NCBI GenBank assembly: GCA_947311845.1
Contig: CAMZMU010000069.1
Location: forward strand, 10,791,424 to 10,855,423
DNA from: Poa pratensis
Lineage: Eukaryota > Streptophyta > Magnoliopsida > Poales > Poaceae
Direction: 5' to 3'
DNA length: 64,000 nucleotides
Part shown: positions 54,901-64,000 of the stretch, piece after piece
Position numbering within the stretch: position 1 is the stretch's first letter
How the letters are laid out: the number at the start of each line of letters is the position of its first letter
Notes under the pieces: model-generated
Database searches by the model: none
What the model was told of the DNA's origin: nothing
The model's input: the letters and a program-made list of their open reading frames with translations, nothing else
Made by a program: the position numbers and the translations under genes

Positions 54901-56070
54901 CACCGACGACACTACAAGGGTCTGCACGACAACCAGCACGCAGGAGGATCTCGACTTCCATCTTCATCTGACCAAGCAAGCAAGATGCTATGAACTTGGC
55001 CGTCTGGTTGCCTTCTGCCGGCACCCCAAAGGATGGAGGGGTGACAAACGGAAACGAGGGGAACTCGCTAACCCGGCTTCAGATGAGAGCTTCGAACTTA
55101 ACCGCAGACATGGCGGACTGGCAGGACCAAAGAGCACGTCACGGAACGGCCGACCACCTCCAGCACGACTGCAAACCCAGTCGCAAAGCTCACACCGGCC
55201 GGTAACACTTAGACGAAGACACCACACGACCAAAGCGGACAAAGGTGGTTCCAAGACGATGCCTCCAAGGAGGAAGCGACGTCGGAGACGCCGCCATCGC
55301 CCGATCTAAACAAAGATCTTTGGCTTTTGCCTGGAGAACACTTAGGGTAGTCGGGTGTGGTAGCTGCACGACGACGCCTCCAACGAGGATAACGGCGCTC
55401 ACGAGCGTCATCATCGGCGGCGCCAACATAGTTGGCACAGAGCTTTCGCTCGCAGCCTCCAACCCGACACCGCCACCTGACCTGGCCACTGGGAGCTTCA
55501 TACCTGGGTGTCGCCGGCCGAACTGGAGTCCATGCAAACTTCCTCTCCTCTGAGCAAGCCGGAGAAGCTCCACGGCCATCAACGCCGCGCCAAAGGGCCT
55601 GATCGTCTTTCCACCACACCACCGCCTCCTCCGCCTCACCCGCAGGGCGCCGACGCGCCAAGCCTGGGACGCACCACCGAGGCAGCAGCCGCGCGCAGGA
55701 TCCGCGGCCCGCCGAGCCCAGATCGGGCCCAAAGGGCCTACAAGGTCGCCACCACGACCAGGGCGCCGCCGCCGCACCTGCTCCGCCGCAGACTCACCAA
55801 CGCCACCACGCACCAACCCACCGCAGACGCCGGCACCCGCCCGGACGGAGGGCCACCACGCCGCACTACCGCGCCTCGCAGCGCACGCGTCCACCGCTGC
55901 TCTCCCCGCGCCGCCTTTGTGGAGGTTGGGGGCCGCCGCCACCTCGGGGGAGCCGGCAGCAGCGGCGGCGGGGCGGATGCTTGGAGGAGGCTCTAGTGGC
56001 GGCGGCTAGGGTTTCCCTCGGGTCGCCCCAGGAGGGACGACGCGAGGGACGGGAGTGTCTCGCGTGGTGG
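54653..56070 (-). mobile_element. Non-autonomous retroelement, 1.4 kb, 15-bp TSD
   Basis: Flanks are tgaaaggccagattt (54638-54652) and tgaaagcccagattt (56071-56085), 14 of 15 identical. The left border continues the T-run (minus-strand poly-A). The body is GC-rich on the right and holds a (CAA)n array. Several overlapping frames (for example 55942-55190 minus) show no domain. It resembles the GC-rich non-LTR derivatives at 21495 and 49919. Confidence 0.7.
54839..54902. repeat. (CAA)n microsatellite, about 21 units
   Basis: An uninterrupted CAA/ACA run lies inside the retroelement. It yields poly-Asn or poly-Gln in ORF predictions, which should be ignored. Confidence 0.95.
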
Positions 56071-56183
56071 TGAAAGCCCAGATTTGTCAAGCTCTTCTCT
56101 ATACGTAGGAAAGTGTCCAGAGTCTTCGGATTCGAGAACGATAAATTTAGCAGTCTAATAATGGAGGCGGCGATTTGGGTAGT

Positions 56184-56521
56184 GGGTGCCACCCACTACC
56201 CAAAAAACATTTTTTCAAATGTCAAAAAAATCAAAAAAACATATTTGCATGTAGTCCAACACATTATAAGTCAGCACAAAAATTGGCAGGGTGAAAAAAC
56301 TTTTTGTGCAACCTGTGCAAAAAAGACAAAATCGGACATGCTGAAATGTACATATACTTGTCAGCATTTTGTCTTTTTTGTACAGGTTGCTAAAAAAAGT
56401 TTTTTCACCGTGCCAATTTTTGTGCTAACACATCACGGTGTAACGTACACCCGGATTTTTTTGTGGAATTGTTTGACATTCTAAAAAAAATCAAAAATAA
56501 AATACCTAACGGGTGCATCTA
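56184..56521. mobile_element. Fold-back MITE, about 340 bp
   Basis: The left arm (cagcacaaaaattggcaggg; gcaaaaaagacaaaat) is inverted in the right arm (ccgtgccaatttttgtgcta; attttgtcttttttgtac). The outer parts, gggtgccacccactacccaa and acctaacgggtgcatct, are weakly complementary. The target site is unclear. Confidence 0.6.
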
Positions 56522-56602
56522 GACTTGCAAACCGTTTTGAATATCCGTCTAATAATGTATATCTCCGTTTACCATTTCGTCATGCCATGTAAATCTGACA
56601 TC

Positions 56603-56768
56603 CAGTGGCGGACCCAAGGCAAACTGGAAGCCCGGGCAAACAGTAAAATTAAGGGCATAAAATGATTTTTTTAAGTAAATTCACTATATAAATACAGTAC
56701 AAATACACTGCCCGGCCGGCCGGAAGCCCGGGCGAGCGCCGGGAGCAGGGACGCTAGGTCCGCCGCTG
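56603..56768. mobile_element. hAT MITE, 166 bp, 8-bp TSD
   Basis: The ends are CAGTGGCGGACC and GGTCCGCCGCTG, 12-bp inverted repeats with one mismatch. The perfect duplication is ctgacatc (56595-56602, 56769-56776). CAGTGGCGG termini with 8-bp targets are the hAT hallmark. There is no coding capacity. Confidence 0.93.
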
Positions 56769-56776
56769 CTGACATC

Positions 56777-57430
56777 CGGTTTCACCGGTCGGAAAGTCGC
56801 TTAGCAACAACTTCCAAATCAGTACTATTAACTGTTACCGAATAGTGGTAGATTTTTACCAAAAATTTGCAAAGTGTTAATTTGTTGGAACCGTAACCCT
56901 TATTGTGGTTGCTTTTTGTAAAAGAGGGGCAGGGATTTCTTTATACGGAAACCTCGTCCAGAGGAGTCGCGATCGTACTGATGTTTTTTTTATCACAAGT
57001 TGACACGTCGTTCTTTTTTTTTTGAAAAAAAGATACATTACGATTTGTGGAAAATTAACTTGGCGAAAAAAAAACCATTGCCGTGGGTGGGGATTGCGCT
57101 GACATGACACAAGATATTCCGAGCACGATTTTTCTGGACGAAAAAAATCCCTCGTGGACGGTCTCTGGAACGTTCCAGGGCCTTTCCACATCCAGGTGTC
57201 TACGTGGCCGCTAGAAGCCGACGGAGGGAAGAGCGCTGTCCTCTGCTTCGACGTGCACCTGTCCTCCCTCTCGAAGCTTCTGTCACTCCACTTATTTTTT
57301 TTGGCTCCTCGACAAATGGTTCCAGGAGTAAAATTATGTACGTTAACAATATGTATTTCTCGATGAATACGTACGATCAGCTGACAACGACTTATGGAGA
57401 TAAATAGCAAGGAAATATTGAGTGGAGATT
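56777..57430. other. Spacer with a duplicated promoter-like stretch
   Basis: 56919-56966 resembles 52627-52674 upstream of the J-domain gene. At 57167-57178 ggaacgttccag forms a heat-shock-element-like palindrome (GAAnnTTC). No gene was recognised. Confidence 0.35.
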
Positions 57431-57810
57431 TTTGGTTCCCGAGCTATAGTACTCCCTCCAGTTTAAATTTTTTTAAAATCATATTTGTGAGTTTCAAAAA
57501 ATCCTGAAAAAAATACAGATGTAGCCAATAGTTTATACTACGAACTTGCAAAATATCAACTTCCTTTGTATTCTCAGCTACACAAAAATAATAAAGGTGT
57601 GGATCTAAGTATGCATATTTTCAAATCTCGAATTTTTAGTTGATTCTGTTATTTTTGTGTAGCTCGAAATACAATGTATTTGAAGTTGATATTTTACACG
57701 CTCGTGGGATATACTACTGTCTACATTTTTTTCCAAAATTTTGTGAAACTCACAAATATGATTTTCAATTTTTTTTAACCGGATAGAACTTTGGAGCTCG
57801 GGAGCCAAAA
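57431..57810. mobile_element. Long-arm MITE, copy B of the family at 37922
   Basis: The inverted arms are tttttggttcccgagct...atcatatttgtgagtttcaa and ttgtgaaactcacaaatatgat...gagctcgggagccaaaa. The loop carries aggtgtggatctaagtatgc, as does copy A (agtatggatctgagtaagc). Confidence 0.7.
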
Positions 57811-57829
57811 GTAGTTTCCGCTTTCCTGA

Positions 57830-58131
57830 TCCGACAAAAGCGTCGGACGGCGACGACTTCGAATGCGGCTGGATGACGCCACAGCATCGGAGGTACCCGA
57901 GCTAGACACCCATCAAGGCAAGCAGGAGCGGTATCCTATCTTCGGATCGACCCTCCATCACCATATGCGTCTTTATAATTTCTCATTATGATATGTAATT
58001 CGTATTTTTTATTTTTGTTGTTCAGAGATTTGTGAACTTGTTCGGGCTGTGTGCATCCTATCTATGCAAAAATCGGGTGTAATACTTAAAACTTTTTAAA
58101 TAATAAAAATCACTTTATCGAAAAAAAGCAC
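57830..58131 (+). mobile_element. Retroelement 3' tail (plus strand)
   Basis: The end gcaaaaatcgggtgtaatac ... aataataaaaatcactttat followed by cgaaaaaaa is typical of grass LINE 3' ends. The upstream part is GC-rich for about 130 bp, without a recognisable domain. Confidence 0.45.
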
Positions 58132-59042
58132 CAACGAACTAGCCGGCATAGCAAGCGATGGTCAGGCCATGTTCAGGACGGAGGATTCTATCGGGAAAAC
58201 CGTGGGAATCCCGATTCCATAGGAATGAATCCCTTCGGACCGTTCGGAACATAGGAAAGACGCTCGACAGTTCCGTAGGCATAATGTTCGTGTTCCCTGC
58301 CTGTAGTTTTGGGCGAATTCCAAAGGAAACAAAACATCTAGTCGGACTGGAAGGAAAAGCTGCCCGCAAAAAGTTTCCTCCGTTATCAGATCCTCAGTTG
58401 TGCAACCACAGACCTTTCCTATCCCTCCATTTTTTTCCCACTCCTTTGTTATGCATTCCTCCGTCCCGAACTAGGCCTCAGTTTGTGTCCGTGTTTGACT
58501 TCTCAAGTCAAACTCAAAAAGGATTACAAGGCATCCCACGAAATTAGTTAGTCTGTCCAGATCATTTTCTGAATACATGTATGTCCTGACTGCTGACGAT
58601 GATCTGCCAATTTCATAACATGTATACGGCACATCACTCAATTTTACATCCATTCAAGAAATAGTTTACATTGAGAAATGAAGTTTCAGGCTATAAAGTC
58701 TGAGTAGATAAATTCCATGTGTACAATCTTTAGACAGAGTGATGTACATATGATGTTGGAAACTCGTCTTTGTCGACTGTGGCGGTTTGGTTGCTAGTGT
58801 CATTCACTCAGGTTTCTGGGCAGGTGATGCATGTGAGTAACAAGGTTGGCGAGGAGGCTCTCTTCGCGAAATAGTTTTGTGACTTGATCGCTAACCATGG
58901 AGGCAGCTAGACATAGATCTCGCAAGGTGATTTCTTGCCTTCTTACGGGGAAGGCAACTAGCGGCAAAACCAAGAAGATGCGTGTCTACTCTCGGGCTAG
59001 CATCCTGCAAGAGAAGCCTGTCAAGAGCGAATGTAAAGAAGA
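58132..59042. other. Spacer, no gene seen
   Basis: Plus frame 58158-58547 and a 49-codon frame at 58899-59046 (MEAARHRSRKVISCLLTGKA...) were examined. Neither shows a recognised domain. Confidence 0.35.
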
Positions 59043-60697
59043 CTAGGTAAATTTAGCCCGGCGTCACGCCGCGTCCGTAGTGTAAAATTGGGATGTTCTA
59101 TAATTTTGATGTAATTTTTTTGTTCGTGTATTTAAATTTATGTAGGAACGTAAGAGCACGTCTGCATAAATATAGAAAGAAGTTAATGATATCTTTATCA
59201 TTTTTGCGAGTAGAGAAGGTAGTATAGAGAGGTGTAGAGATAAAGCACACGTTTCAGAAACTTTGATTAAAGAGTTTGTACTCTGTTTTAGTGTATGCAT
59301 AGAAGCACTGAATAAGAGAAAACTAAAAAAAGGAGGTAGGACACGTATTGTAGTTTGGTAGCTGATTTGGAGGCCGTTAGATTATTATGTGTAGTAGTAT
59401 TAGGTGTAACAGTGCAAATATTTCTTATAGTTGATTTCATTAGTATAGAGTGTTTTTAATAATGGGAGTAATATAAACTGTGGTCGAATTTACGCTTAGG
59501 ATTACGTAGAAGTTCGTACATATTGGCATATATATGTACATCACAATAGCAGGAGTACCATTGATTTGTCATCTAAAATTGACATGTTATAATAAAACAT
59601 ACACTGATAGGAAACTCAGATGTACTTGAGCAAATATAGATTGTGTATTTGGAAGTCGTCATAGGGATCCCTTACTTTTTCTAGAAGAAACTAAACCAAG
59701 GTAAGCATTGTATAATTCTTTGTTACACAGTTTAATGACGACTATCGTTATATACATGACGCCTCACCCGCGGGGTTATATTTGTTGTTTTAAGAGTCAT
59801 GTAGACATTTTTTGTTTATTCTTTTTTTTGGCAGTTGGGTGGATGATCATTGTTATGGAGGTCGCTACCGCTAGATGGACACTTTAGCCTGGGCGTAGGA
59901 GATGTATGAGCAAACGCGGTGTATAGTGAACGAAATTGTATTGCTTGTGTGGACTTATTGTCGTTTGCGTTTGGTCGCATGCGTTTTGAAGAGCCGTTGT
60001 TCTGATTGACTAAAAATGGAAGTAATAGAAAAATTAAGAGGATAAATGTTCTCTGTCGTTAGGTCCAGTAGCGAACCGCCACAAACTAAAATAATGGCCT
60101 ACCTAAGGTCGACGTAGTAGAACTTGTGATATGCATGGTATAGCCAAACGAAGTCATCATTTTTCACATATGTTGAGTATCATGTAGTTGTCAAAAAACT
60201 GAGATGGGAAGGGAAAATAATAGAGGGAAAAGGAGAGGGGGATGCACAACTACTAACTAATTACTCAAAGGTAGGGAATGTCTAGTGTTTTTTGTATGGA
60301 GTAAGTGTTGGAAGGTTTTTTTATTTGGCGAATTTAGGCATCCAAATGGAATTAATGTAGACCGTTAAGAAGTAGAAAAAAAATATACGGGAAGTAAAAG
60401 TAAAAAAAAGCAGTGGAAATCTGTTAGAAGCGCACAAAAAAAGAAATATTTGTGCACAATGTTCGTAAAAAGAAGTGCGGAAAAAAAAAGGGTAAACTAA
60501 AGGGGGAGAAACCTGTTAGGAGGGAAAAAAAATTGTTCGCGGCGGCACGCCGTGACCATAGAGTTATTTTTGTTGTTTTTAAGAAGCATGCAATTATATA
60601 TGGAAGTAATAAATATAAAGAGGAATTTCTAAGAATACCGTATATTTTGAAATTGAAGTCGTCGAAAAGAATAGAAAGAATCAATGTTGCCTCTATC

Positions 60698-61003
60698 GAA
60701 CTCTAATATGGTCTTACGCTGCGCTCATGTCAATTTAAAATTGTGGTTATGTTGATTTGGAAGTTCGTGTACTTGTAGATTTAATTTGCTTGTGCTAGTA
60801 GGCAGGTTTTTTTTATCGGGTGCATTTGTAGTAGAATTGAATGTTAGTACGAACTCTAATATGGTCTTACGCTGTGCTCGTCTCAATTTAAAATTGTGGT
60901 TAGGTTGATTTGGAAGTTCGTGTACTCGTAGATTTAATTTGCTTGTGCTAGCGGGCATTTTTTTTATCGGGTGCATTTGTAGTAGAATTGAATGTAAGTA
61001 AAC
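60698..61003 (+). repeat. 153-bp tandem repeat, two units
   Basis: 60698-60850 and 60851-61003 both begin gaactctaatatggtcttac and share ggttgatttggaagttcgtg, ttttttttatcgggtgcatt and tgtagtagaattgaatgt. Identity is high, so the duplication is recent. Confidence 0.9.
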
Positions 61004-61607
61004 AAATAGCAGCTTGTAAATGTTTGCTGGATTTGGAGCTGTTTTGTTCTTTTCACAGGTTTGGGGGGAGGGCGGGGCGGTGGAACTATTGTTCGTGAGA
61101 GAGTCCACGGCCGTTGAGTGACAATTGGTTGTTGTGATATATGTGTAATGATATTAGAAGCAATAGTAATATTTCGATTAGTTAGTTTTAGAGGATTGGA
61201 AATGTGTACGCTATTCTGGTGCCTTGATCGTAAATGAAGTTAATATAGGAAACAAATTGAAAAAATAATATGTCAGTGCAATATGAAATATATATGCTCC
61301 TTAAAATAATGTTACTGAAATTAGTTTGGGAAAAGTTATTTGGTGGTGGGGTTAGTAAAATTAGTCTGTAATATGTGCAGAACGCAAGTACCTTTGCGCA
61401 AAAGAACCGTGTGGTTTTATTCCAGGCTGCCGACTCACATGGGCTGATTTTTTTTTTGTTTTGGAAAACGCGAGGGCTTTGCTGGAAAAAACGGCCAGCA
61501 CTGTAAAATGCACATCTGTATGTCCGTCAAAATAGAAAGGTTAAATCATGAAACTTGCTTGGAAGGGTGATAGCAATCTACTCGTGAAAGGAAAATTCGA
61601 TCGGATG

Positions 61608-61760
61608 ACTGTGTGTGACGAATTTGACAAAATTCGTCGAATGTTTTTGCAATTTTGGATCCAAAATTAAGATGCTAGAGTCGACAAAAGTCGAAACCGA
61701 TCACGGGAATGGAACCTACTCGTCGACGCGCATATATTTCGTGTATTTTTTTTGTTTTAA
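61608..61760 (+). repeat. Conserved block shared with the Harbinger element
   Basis: It contains the palindrome gacgaatttgacaaaattcgtc, then ggatccaaaattaagatgct and ccgatcacgggaatggaacc, then tactcgtcga. The reverse complement of 9100-9270 carries the same parts in the same order (gacgaattaataaaattcgtc; gtccaaaattaagaacct; tgatcacgggaatggaatct). Confidence 0.75.
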
Positions 61761-61946
61761 AAAAATTAAATTATTCAATTTTACCGGAGGACCGATCCGC
61801 AATTTTTGGGAAACCCAGGGACTTTTGTGCATGAAGGTCATGCACTGCACATGAGCACTGTTCATATGAACAGTGTACAACAGTGCCAACTGTTCACAGA
61901 CTCGGAGCGACCACAGCGCGCTAAAGCTGCGGTCCTTAATATATTG

Positions 61947-63357
61947 TGTAATTTTGCATGGCTCTACGACTTTTTAATGGATGATCCTCAGTTTATTTGG
62001 CCTGTGGCTGGGGAGTTGGTGTCATGCCTTATTTGTAGTCGAGGTTTCCTCGGTTGGCATATTCCTTTGCGTTATAGAGGTGTGTACATTTGTGGTGTTG
62101 CGCCCTCCGAGTGTTGGTTGGGTCAACTGTGCGGTCAGAGTTTTCCTTGCTTTGTGAGTAATGCCTATGTGATATGTTTATGTTCATTTTCTTGTGATTT
62201 TTCGTTAATTAACTGGACAACTTTTTCTTCTTAACTAATTGATGAGGCCGATATTTTGCATGTGTTTCTAAAAAAAACCTCGAAAGTAACTTTTGCTTTG
62301 ATACATCATATAGATCGATATTATGTTGGCCAAAGATAATCTGGTTAATAGATGGGCGAGCACGCTTTGCATAGCCGGTTGGCGATAGGTGTGGTGGTCC
62401 TGCTTGTGTGCTCAGTCTTCGTGTTGGTGTTGGTGAAATTTGGTAAGTAAATTGGCTCACTTGTTGGTTAGTAGGCTTGTTACCTATTTTTGTGAAGGAG
62501 GACGATCGCCGGCCTCTACATTGATTGATTAACATGCTCATATGTTATTAGATTCTCAACAATGTGAAACAAAACTAAACATAGATGCTGAAAATCATCT
62601 AAAAAAGAAAGAAAAAATCTAAGGCTATCTATGTTGTCAAAATTCTCCACAATCTTACCAAGTGGCACGAGCCCAATGCATTGTTGGTTTTTATGAGTGG
62701 TCTCATTTGTTTATTTTTTGAACTGGAAAAGGAGAGACACAAAAGCATGACCTTGCTTACGGAATAAAGTTTAATATAGTCTCCATCATAAGACGCTAAA
62801 AATATATAGGACATATTAATCCAGAAGATTACTGAACCAATGCAACTTACTCCAGGCATAAACTCAACATATTGCTCTTTCAAAGTTTATGTGCAAAATG
62901 TTATAAAAAAAATACACGGGTAACATTGTGTGAAAGATAAGAAAGTAGACATTGTATATATAACTAATAGGATATGAGAACCTGACACCTAGTTCTCAAA
63001 CCAATAATCATGACAAGATGCTGGTACATAATACAAAAGGAGTATGAGCAAGCACAAGATGCTAGTTCTCAAAGTACTTCTTTGGACAACAATGTTCATA
63101 CTTCTGCTATGCACAAAACATTAGCCCAAGCTATTGGTAGAAAATATATGTCAAGGCCAAAGACACCACCTCCATATCTTCTTAATTAATATCTTGCGAG
63201 TGAAGATTACGCAGTTCCTCTTTTTCCAGCATTCAACTTTCTAAGAAACCGTAGGTAGCCGTAGTACCCATGTCATCACAATCTTGGCCACATCAGCACC
63301 AACCGTAGGTTATAAGGCTAAATAGATTGCTTAGTGATAAATTACAGGGTCCACAGA
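61947..63357. other. Spacer, no gene seen
   Basis: Frames at 61806-62234 (+), 62541-62209 (-) and 62883-62629 (-) lack recognisable domains. No inverted repeats with clear ends were noticed. Confidence 0.3.
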
Positions 63358-63819
63358 ACATACACAAATTTTAGAAAAATAAATCCATCTAATTTATTTG
63401 GTGGGACTAGTCAAAAATTTCCTTATCACTTTTCCATAAAAGCTTTGTGTCAGCCGGAGTCCGTTTGCATATTGCAATCTCGTCATAGTATTTGGTGACT
63501 AAGGTAATATAGTAAACTTACACAGTAAGAGTTTTAGTTGTTCACCTCGCCACAATCCGTGTGGAGTGTAATGTCCAATTGATGACCTACGAGGAAAATT
63601 GGAATTGTCAGTTTATTTTATCTTCTTGCAAAAATAAATAAGAGGTATCATATTGAGGTCCTTCTGTATAGTATTATTGGTGGTTGAAATTTATGAAAGA
63701 TCTTGCATACAAACTAATCTTGAGAAATTTATTCCTAGCAACCAAAAGATACGTCATTAACTATTCATGTATATATATGTGACCGAGGAGGAGCAATCGA
63801 GTGTCTACGGTTTCCTCAA
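63358..63819 (+). repeat. Dispersed repeat, copy 2 (copy 1 at 36592-37077)
   Basis: It shares most of its length with copy 1 in the same orientation, up to cgaggaggagcaatcgagtg and tttcctcaag, after which the copies diverge. In copy 1 a LINE fragment follows at this point. Confidence 0.7.
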
Positions 63820-64000
63820 GGGTCCAGGACTCGAGTCTCAAGTACCTACTGTTAATGACAATGCAAGAAGCAACGCTATGTTCATACCATAGGAGTAGGA
63901 GACATCCGGGATTGAATGGTTAGAACCATGCAAGTACTCAGTACTATGGTGTTTGCTTCCTCAGCATTAGAATGTTCTCGACCAAAGCGTATGGAAGTAA

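Larger units (their letters stand above)
59043..61946 (-). mobile_element. Helitron, about 2.9 kb, same family as 23022
   Basis: The 3' end on the minus strand is a GCGGCGTGACGCCGGGC hairpin, then TAAATTTAC and CTAG at 59043, next to host T. A second hairpin-like copy lies at 60538-60555 (gcggcggcacgccgtga). The 5' side is placed near 61946 from ATTACACAATATATTAAGG. Close to it lies a 20-bp palindrome CACTGTTCATATGAACAGTG (61856-61875), the counterpart of the palindrome in the Helitron at 23022. A 153-bp tandem repeat occupies 60698-61003. No Rep/helicase is encoded. Confidence 0.6.

Noticed and set aside
54714..55309. Poly-Asn/poly-Gln proteins
   Set aside because: They are translations of the (CAA)n microsatellite.
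1..64000. CRISPR arrays, operons, phage or bacterial defence systems
   Set aside because: The window is plant nuclear DNA with spliced genes. No such structures were seen.

Overview
This window is nuclear DNA from a large grass genome, most likely tribe Triticeae (wheat, goatgrass, barley). The basis is established knowledge of the elements and genes seen: a CACTA element ending in TAGTG with the subterminal repeats common in wheat, many grass-type MITEs, Helitrons and non-LTR elements, spliced genes with GT-AG introns, and a GC-rich first exon in the peroxiredoxin gene. There are no operons, CRISPR arrays or rRNA. No functional tRNA gene was seen, only a tRNA-like pair of boxes inside a transposon.

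Layout. 1-7031: 3' part of a CACTA transposon, with a truncated transposase (DUF4218 part), a small acidic ORF, and a Ulp1-type cysteine protease gene broken by two homopolymer frameshifts. 7350-9577: relic of a CPR5-like gene whose intron carries a 780-bp Harbinger element; a LINE tail follows. 10993-13619 (-): a B3-domain gene. 14958-18093: a cleanly bounded Helitron. 18700-19692: a Mutator-like fold-back element whose arms contain tRNA-like Pol III boxes. 20286-22484: a LINE with a second LINE nested in it, then a 990-bp retroelement. 23022 to about 25905: a second Helitron. 28153-29795: a fold-back element and a hAT MITE.

The gene-rich core is 30333-52354: chloroplast peroxiredoxin Q (+) with an intronless thylakoid-type membrane protein gene nested in its second intron; an intronless 199-residue membrane-anchored protein (+, 38581); a mitochondrial [2Fe-2S] ferredoxin (-) head-to-head with the nucleolar GTPase NOG1 (+) across a short promoter with Site II (TGGGCY) motifs; and a J-domain co-chaperone (-). 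Between and after these lie MITEs with readable target-site duplications, several non-autonomous retroelements, and a third Helitron (59043 to about 61946) related to the second.

The intact genes are housekeeping: plastid redox defence, mitochondrial Fe-S electron transfer, 60S ribosome biogenesis and chaperone function. I see no evidence for a new multi-gene system. The most unusual points are the tRNA-like cores in the MULE arms, the gene nested in the PrxQ intron, the shared NOG1/ferredoxin promoter, and a conserved non-coding block shared between a Harbinger element and a Helitron.
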